DNA of 64,000 bases from positions 48,812,513-48,876,512 of the forward strand of contig CM055870.1 in NCBI GenBank assembly GCA_029582165.1, written 5' to 3'. Every line of letters starts with the position of its first letter. The first letter of the stretch is position 1. A program made the position numbers and the translations under genes. Source of the stretch: Portulaca oleracea. Its lineage: Eukaryota > Streptophyta > Magnoliopsida > Caryophyllales > Portulacaceae. Positions 57,882-64,000 of the stretch are shown here, one piece after another. Under the pieces are notes generated by a model, which saw only the letters and a program-made list of their open reading frames with translations, did not search any database and was not told the DNA's origin.

Positions 57882-59111
57882 ATGAGTGAAGAGGAAGAAA
57901 TGGATGGTAATATGAGTGACTATTGTGATGAAGATAAAGATATATTGCTCGAGTTCCAATATAATAGAAGAAAAATACTTTTACTCCTCTCTTTGGGGAC
58001 GACACTATACATTCAATATTACATGAAGTATCTAATGAGACAAAAGGTTAGAACTTCAATATGTTCCGGGTGACAATTTTTAATTGAAACTCTCAATACC
58101 CCAGGTGAAAGTTGTAGAATGTTTCGAATGGAGTCAGATGTGTTAGTTAATTTAGCCACATTATTAGCAGAAAATTATGGTCTATGTACAACAAGGGTCA
58201 TACGCGCAGAAGAAGCATTGGCTATGTTTCTTTGGACTTGTGCCATGGGCATTCAAATCTTGGTGGCCTTTGCTAAAGATATTATTCAACCACCTGATCA
58301 TTAAAATTAGAGACAATTACCGATTTTGGCTACATTTCAAAGGTGCGATCGAAGCTATAAATGGTACACAGGTTCGTGCAGTCATTACTCCTAAAGAAAA
58401 TGAAATTCTATATATAGGTAGAAAAGGTTACGCCACTCAAAATGTGATGGCAGTCTGCAATTTCGACAAGTTGTTTACCTTTGTTCGAGCTGGATGGGAA
58501 GGATTTGCACATGACATACGTATCCTTACTATGACATTGGAGAAGTACAAGAATACTAACATTTTCCCACATCCTCCAAATGGTAACTACCTCAATGAAA
58601 TTTTCATTTATGTAAATGTAGTATTTTGACATTCGATACAATTTTTTCTTGAATGATTTTTTAAATTTTCCAGGTAAGTATTACCTTGTAGATGTAGGCT
58701 ATCCAGCACATGAAAGGATATCTAGCACCTTTTAAGGGACAACAACATCGATATCATTTTTCTGATTTTAGATGTTCAAGTCAACCACCAACAGGATATT
58801 GTGAAGTATTCAACTTCGCACATGCATCTCTAAGAAATGTCATTGAAAGACCATTTGGAGTTTGGAAAAATAGATGGAGAATATTACTTCAGATGTCAAG
58901 TTACAAGTTTTCCATACAATGCAAAATTATTGTGGCAACCATGGATCTTCATAATTATATTAGAGAATATGCCATAGCAGATGAAGAATTCTCTAAGTGC
59001 GATCAAGATCCTAATTATATGCCCCTAGTAGAAGAAGATTATGATCTCGGGTTGGGAGATTGAAATGATACTGCATTTGAGCACGGTGGTACCTTGGATG
59101 ACAAATGATAT
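57882..59111 (+). pseudogene. Harbinger DDE transposase (DDE_Tnp_4 type), catalytically damaged
   Basis: The N-terminal helical region includes YIQYYMKYLMRQKVRTS and MFRMESDVLVNLATLLAENY. The catalytic domain follows, with an intron at 58583-58673. The first catalytic Asp is replaced: the family block GAIDGTH reads EAINGTQVRAV here (AAT at 58360-58362). The second Asp is present in AHDIRI (about 58512) and the Glu in VIERPFGVWK (58845-58847). Stops occur near 58072 and 58302 and a frameshift near 58711. The conserved end HNYIREYAIADEEF is intact. Confidence 0.85.
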
Positions 59112-59419
59112 GGCGTCTGTTCGCAATGACATTGCAAGATCTTTGATGTATATGAATTAGCGCTTTTCCTTTTTTTATGCATGTGACAATTCTAGTAATT
59201 TTTGAAGTGTTAAGATTTCAACATTTCAAAGTAATATCTTTGATTATGCATTGGACATTTTAATATTATGTTGCAACTTAAAATATTTTTAATTATCTAA
59301 TTCCAATAAATATTACTAATTGTATAGTTAAGCAATACAATATATAATTAGAATTATAGGTGAAACTATAATTATGAAAACTTATAATTATGAAAATAAT
59401 TATAATTATAATTATTTAA

Positions 59420-59956
59420 GGGATATTGGATGACAATATACTGACCTTTGGGGGTATTGGATTGTAATATACCGACCTTTACTATTTGACAACAATATCC
59501 CTAACCTTTATACTTAGGTGACATTATTATACCAACAGTGACTAAGGAGGTGGTGATTGGTTAATTGTTATCGATTCTGACGTGACAGGCGTAGGAAAAA
59601 TAATCGGTCATCGCCCAATAACCCCGTTAACCCCTCCGTTTTTCTCACTAACCCGCGTTAAAAAAACAATCAACTCTAACACAGTGATTAACGGGGTGGT
59701 GAACCGGTCTTCATACTGACGTGAAACAGAACCAACCAATGTCTTGTAATGTAGGTTAGTGAGAAAAACTAAGGGGTTAATGACCTTCGCCAACCATGTT
59801 AGTGCGCATGGAGACCGGTTCACCACCCCCTTAATTATTGTTGGCATAATAATGTCACCCAGGTATAAAGGTTAGGGATATTGTTGTCCAATAGTAAAGG
59901 TTGGTATATTACAATCCAACACCCCCAAAGGTTGGTATATTATCATCCAAAAACCC
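59420..59956. mobile_element. Mutator-type MITE with long inverted repeats (9-bp duplication)
   Basis: Target ATTATTTAA is duplicated exactly at 59411-59419 and 59957-59965. Arms of about 140 bp begin GGGATATTGGATGACAATAT and, inward from the right, GGGTTTTTGGATGATAATAT. 537 bp, no coding. A truncated copy is at 28588-29110. Confidence 0.9.
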
Positions 59957-61191
59957 ATTATTTAACTACAAAAATAATTTAAATCTAAATTTAAATAGGA
60001 TAATTTGTTAAAGATAATAAAAAAGAAAAATGTAAAGTAACACATGAAAGTTTGAAATAGGCCAAACAAGTAAAAACACTTCTATCATAAGTTAGGCCAA
60101 ACACTTCACTTTAGCTAAAACACTTGTGTCAAAAGATAGGCCAAATACTTTAATAATTTTTCAAAAACAGTTTTTACAAAAACTGCTTTTAATTAAAAAG
60201 CAAAAACAGTTTTTAAGAAATTAGGCCAAACACACGCTTATTATCTTTTCTTTTATCAAACACTTAGCATTACTTAATCGCTAAACTTTGAACATCATCC
60301 AATGTTAATTAATCAAGGTTTCAAGTTTATTAATTGCAATCTAATTCAACTTCAAGGTTTTATCATTCTACCCTTCCATTTCTCCTTCGTTTATTAATTG
60401 TTCTTGTTTTAGATTTTACTCTTCTCAATTTGCTATCAATTGCGATGAATATGTGTGGATTAATCCCTAAATTTGGTTAGTAATTTGCCAATAATGTGTT
60501 AGTTTAATTTAATTTAATTTTTTATCATTAAAGGCCACTTAGCTAGGAGCTTATTCAACCAAAGTAGCAATTGTGTCATAGGGCACTTACAAACACCCCA
60601 ACTAAGGAGAGGGTATTAATCCTCTACTTATGATTAGCGTTTTCTTTGTTATTTTTTGCAATTGCTTTAAGGATTTTTCATCTTGTCGTCATATGATTGA
60701 ACTGATGTGAAGTTCAAGAGAATCCAACCCATCTTTATTTTTATGGGGAATTTGGTAGGATTCGAGAGAAGAGGCTCAATTCTAGTGTGATTGATGGATG
60801 ATTACAATTTTTATATAAGAATAATTTATGTTGCAACTAGGGGGAAATTGATAATCTTATAATTCATTGTCTTCGGTTGTGTGACGATACAATTAATGCA
60901 ATTCTTAATGACCTTGAAGAGAAGGTTTAGGTGGTTCGAACGGTCTCGGCTCCCCAATTCATCGAAACCATGATTAGTAACAAAACCATCAATTGAGCTT
61001 TCTAGCATGTTAATTTGGTGAATCTCTGCCCAAGTTTTCTAATTCTGTTTTCTCTTCGCGTTTTTATTATCGTTGTTTGTAAACAACTCAACTGTCTTCT
61101 CTGCTTAATTCAAGAGGATACTGACCTTAGATTGGTATACAAGGCATATATCCATGAGAACGACAACCATACTCTCCCTATCAGTACAACA

Positions 61192-61352
61192 ATAACGGCA
61201 GTTGGTTATCATGAATATTTTCAACAATTGGTTTTCGCTCATGAACCAAATTTCTCTCATCTACGAACATTTATGTGCAGTGTATGTACCTATTGTCTCA
61301 CCACAATGCACTAGACCCCAAAAAAGACTGGAAATATATGTTGGGCATGAAT
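61192..61352 (+). pseudogene. Copia pol relic: integrase C-terminal part
   Basis: Translation gives YHEYFQQLVFAHEPNFSHLR and then RRLEIYVGHE with a frameshift. This is the conserved stretch between integrase and RT (FG.EP..SHLR.FG, then R.GIYVGYESPS). It continues the relic from 54480 and is interrupted at 61353 by an hAT-like element. Confidence 0.75.
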
Positions 61353-62017
61353 TAGGAATGACAATAAAACTCGAACCCTCGGATACTCACCTGTCCCAAA
61401 CACGAAAAAATGGGTTTGGCCAGTAAAATTTTAATAAAGAATGGGTAAACGTTGGGTATTAGGGGAAACGGGTATGGGCCGGATATGGTATGGGTGCAGG
61501 GTCAACTCGGCTCGTATCCAACCCGAATAACTATTAAAGAATAAACCTTTAGCAGCTTTGTTCATCTCCATATGTTTCTCCCTTGCCATATTGGATTTTT
61601 GAGTATTCCCACCTCCAATCTTCTCTGATTGATGATGATTGATCAACACAACACAAAAGATTCAAACTTGGATGTCTCAGAGGAATTCGCTGAGTAGAGA
61701 GGGAGACGCAGGGAAAGAGAAATAGAAACAAAGATGGGTAGAGAGAAGTAGAGCTGGAAAGCCTAGAATATGGGTAAAATAGTAGCTAAAATGCATGAAT
61801 ATGATGACCCATTAATTTGCGCATATGGGTATAATAGGTTGTATAATTTATTTTATTATATCGGAATAATACCCGCATACTCGGTGGGTACGGGTAAGAG
61901 TACTCATATTTAATAACTACTAAATATGGGTATGGGTATGGGTATATCGTTTTGAAAATGGGTAAGGGTAAGGGTATGACTTTACCCGAACTCAAACCCG
62001 ACTCATCGCCATCCTTA
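61353..62017. mobile_element. hAT-like non-autonomous element (665 bp)
   Basis: Ends TAGGAATGACAATAAAAC and, inward from the right, TAAGGATGGCGATGAGTC. The target GCATGAAT (61345-61352) and GTATGAAT (62018-62025) is an 8-bp duplication with one change. The insertion is confirmed because the copia reading YVG..YESPSII is restored when it is skipped. Interior carries runs of GGGTATGGGTA. Confidence 0.8.
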
Positions 62018-62025
62018 GTATGAAT

Positions 62026-62917
62026 CTCCATCTATAATTAAGTATTTATAACCATCAATTGGAGATATGTTTACGACATGGTTTGCCAATTGTCATTTTG
62101 ATGAAATAGTTTTTCCAACGTTAAGGAGAGAAGTAAGCAGTTGAGTAAGGAGATAAATTGGAATAAATTATTGCTAACACATCTTGAACCTCGTGCAAAG
62201 TAGTGTAACTGGAAGTTCAAAACATAATTCATTTACAAACTTTAACGAATCAATTGTCAGATGCTTTTACTAACCCAACGAGAGTCACTAAATCATATGT
62301 TCCACCTACTAATGTTCCTATTAGAATTGTTGTCCCGACATGACAAAGTGATATTGCAAATAAGACTAGACCATAATTGAAGTGTGGTAGACCATTCGAT
62401 TCCATTGAAAAAAATCCTCTGAAAATAAAAGGAACAAAGAATAATGATAACCAACACGAGGGAATATTGACTCTAGAGGAGACCCCAAACATGACAAATG
62501 TGGAGGTTGTACCACAAGATCGAGTACCCGAAGTTCGTGAAAATAATGAAATCTCAATTAATTATGTCATCAACGAGATAAGTTGGAACTAAAATAAATT
62601 CATCGTCGATACAATGTTTTCATATAATGTAACCATTAGTATCATGAATAAAAACGAGGATCATGAACCAAGTTCTGTTGACGAATACAAACGATGAAAA
62701 AATCTGCTAGAATGGAAAGATGCAATTAGTGTAGAATTATATTCACTTACTAAATATAAGTATTCAGACCTATAGCTCGTACACCAACTAGTATAAAACC
62801 TGTGGGATTCAATTGGTTCTTCGTGCGAAAACGTTGAGAAAATGAGTTTGTGAGATATAAAATACGATGTGTTGCACAAAGGTTTTCGCAAAAGCTAGGT
62901 ATCTACTATGACGAAGT
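62026..62917 (+). pseudogene. Copia pol relic: linker to start of reverse transcriptase
   Basis: Begins with the phrase YESPSIIKYL, then HFDEIVFPTL. A long acidic linker follows (NEISINYVINEISWN), then the pre-RT block including GGAGGATCATGAACCAA-type coding (EDHEPSSVDE). RT fingers are seen in pieces (VGFNWFFVRK, then FRKS.GIYYDE). Frameshifts and stops are frequent. It ends at 62917 where an LTR has inserted. Confidence 0.7.
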
Positions 62918-63452
62918 GTTGAAAAGTTTGGGGAAATACGATCACTTGCACAAGATGATGGATCACTTGGGTATCTATGAGTCGAGGGTTAAACTTGTCT
63001 CCCCTTAAGGCTCATTCACAAGACCGTGAATAGATTTAAGGGTAAAACCTAACTTCTTATGAGTAAAGAACGAGATTTCTCAAGAACTATCAAAGAAATG
63101 TTGCTATAGTCAACACCTCAAAGAGTGTGTTGAAGCTCTCTAGGAACTTGAAGAAGATGAGAAGAGGTGTATTGAATGAATGAGAATTCATCCGCTATTT
63201 ATATTAGATGAAAGATCAAATCCTTCCCATTCAAGAGCATGAATTAAGGGCTTAATCCAAGGAGTCAAAGCCTTATCCATGGATTCAATATTGACTTTGA
63301 AAGCTAGTCAATATTTTTATCCAACATGATAATCACATGTGCTAATTCAAAGGATCAAATCTAGGAAATTCAATTCTAGCCGAACTGGGCTTTGACATGG
63401 TCTGTGTCACTTGGACACGGTCCGTGTTGCCCATGACACAACCTGTGTGTAG
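62918..63452. repeat. LTR fragment related to 48751-49438
   Basis: Starts TGTTGAAAAG and shares GTTGAAACTCTCTAG/GTTGAAGCTCTCTAG, ACTTGGGTATC-like and CACGGTCCGTGT segments with the solo LTR at 48751. The similarity ends near 63452, where a GC-rich sequence starts. Confidence 0.6.
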
Positions 63453-64000
63453 GGCCCGCGACCCCGGAGGGCACGGTCCCCCGCGGAGTGTCGAAACGAC
63501 GTAGGGTTGCTTATTGGTCCTAGGGTACAAATTTTAACAATTTCCTTTAAGGTATAAAACGTTTTCCGTGCATTTTAATGCTAAATCGGGCCAACTCCTT
63601 TACCTCGGAATTTCAGTACCAATATCTATTCGGGAATGGCCCGTGAGCCCGATGTAATTGGAGATCCGCGCGGATTTCCCAGATTACTCGAGGCCCAGGT
63701 CCATTCTGAATGGGATATTGGTCACTAGACATCAAAAGGGTGTACTGGGCTGGCAAACTGGCCCAAAATCCGCGAGGATTTTCTAGCCAACATGCACGAC
63801 CCGGTCCACCATTTTATGTCCAACGACCTATTATTAGAACTGGGATCAGGCCAGGCCCACTGACCAGAAATCCACGCGGATTTCTGAACAGTGCTCTGGG
63901 CCACTGACCAGAAATCCACGCGGATTTCTGGACAGTATTCCAAACATCGACGAAATCCTGCGGATTTACGAGCGATTCGGGGCCGACTTACTGCTACGGT
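63453..64000. other. Unidentified GC-rich sequence with repeated palindromes
   Basis: Begins TGTAGGGCCCGCGACCCC, which could be an LTR start, and runs off the window. Five variants of a palindrome around AAATCCGCGCGGATTT occur at about 63662, 63768, 63868, 63911 and 63954. A 42-bp unit containing CCACTGACCAGAAATCCACG is directly repeated at 63858 and 63901. No ORF of note. Confidence 0.5.

Larger units (their letters stand above)
55092..60237 (+). mobile_element. PIF/Harbinger DNA transposon (5.1 kb), inactivated
   Basis: Terminal repeats GGTTGTGTTTGGCCT and, inward from the right, GCGTGTGTTTGGCCT, with TTA at 55089-55091 and 60238-60240, the target type of this superfamily. It carries the two expected genes on the plus strand: a Myb/SANT-like ORF1 and a DDE transposase. 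Both have stops or frameshifts. A Mutator-type MITE (59420-59956) has inserted near the right end. Confidence 0.9.
54481..61191. repeat. Inserted solo-LTR-like sequence (contains the Harbinger element)
   Basis: The copia frame is interrupted exactly here, with ATAAG (54476-54480) and ATAAC (61192-61196) as a likely 5-bp duplication with one change. The insert starts TGATAAACTG and ends CAGTACAACA. Without the Harbinger transposon it is about 1.56 kb and non-coding. Text near its end (AGAGGATACTGACC) resembles gypsy LTR ends. The call as a solo LTR is inference. Confidence 0.5.

Overview
This window is nuclear DNA from a flowering plant, almost certainly a eudicot. The evidence is two split plant genes with plant-type introns, a plastid 23S rRNA fragment in nuclear context, and a dense, nested plant transposon load. 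The LINE carries an RRM-type ORF1 like the BNR family described from beet. Together with the general repeat style this makes Caryophyllales/Amaranthaceae my best guess, but that placement is inference.

Two host genes look intact, both on the minus strand. (1) A CASP-like membrane protein of the CASPL1E type has exon 1 at 24352-24587 and exon 2 at 15193-15535. The exons are separated by an 8.8 kb intron holding a LINE, Stowaway MITEs, duplicated RNase H-like fragments and a plastid rRNA insert. (2) A CYP97A (LUT5-type) carotenoid beta-ring hydroxylase spans 36766-44597 in nine exons encoding 553 residues, and one of its introns has a GC-AG splice pair. A Mutator-like element with a 10-bp target duplication ends only 24-34 bp upstream of its start codon. 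A second, larger Mutator-like element follows, carrying a short ORF that resembles a small mitochondrial membrane protein (STMP1-like).

Layout. 1-2269: terminal part of a CACTA transposon, inserted in an LTR. 2270-6277: non-autonomous long-LTR retrotransposon (LARD-like, minus strand) with a MITE in its internal region and a complete Cassandra TRIM (5S-rRNA-bearing LTRs, AGGGG duplication) nested in one LTR. 6745-9775: internally deleted Ty1-copia element. 9776-15190: decayed LTRs and a LINE tail. 15193-24587: CASPL1E gene. 24600-36765: AT-rich intergenic DNA with Stowaway, Mutator-type and Harbinger-type MITEs, a Cassandra solo LTR, a SINE and a partial copy of the CASPL1E promoter. 36766-45570: CYP97A gene and its transposon-modified 5' region. 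45586-50720: Mutator-like, hAT-like and Stowaway elements and a solo LTR. 52850-64000: a copia relic broken by several nested insertions. These are a solo-LTR-like insert containing a 5.1 kb PIF/Harbinger transposon (Myb-like ORF1 plus a transposase with a catalytic Asp-to-Asn change), itself containing a Mutator-type MITE. An hAT-like element and another LTR also interrupt the relic. The window ends in an unidentified GC-rich sequence with repeated palindromes.

The host genes are unrelated in function (cell-wall or membrane scaffold family versus plastid xanthophyll synthesis). The main biological interest is transposon nesting, transposon effects on the CYP97A 5' region, and gene capture.
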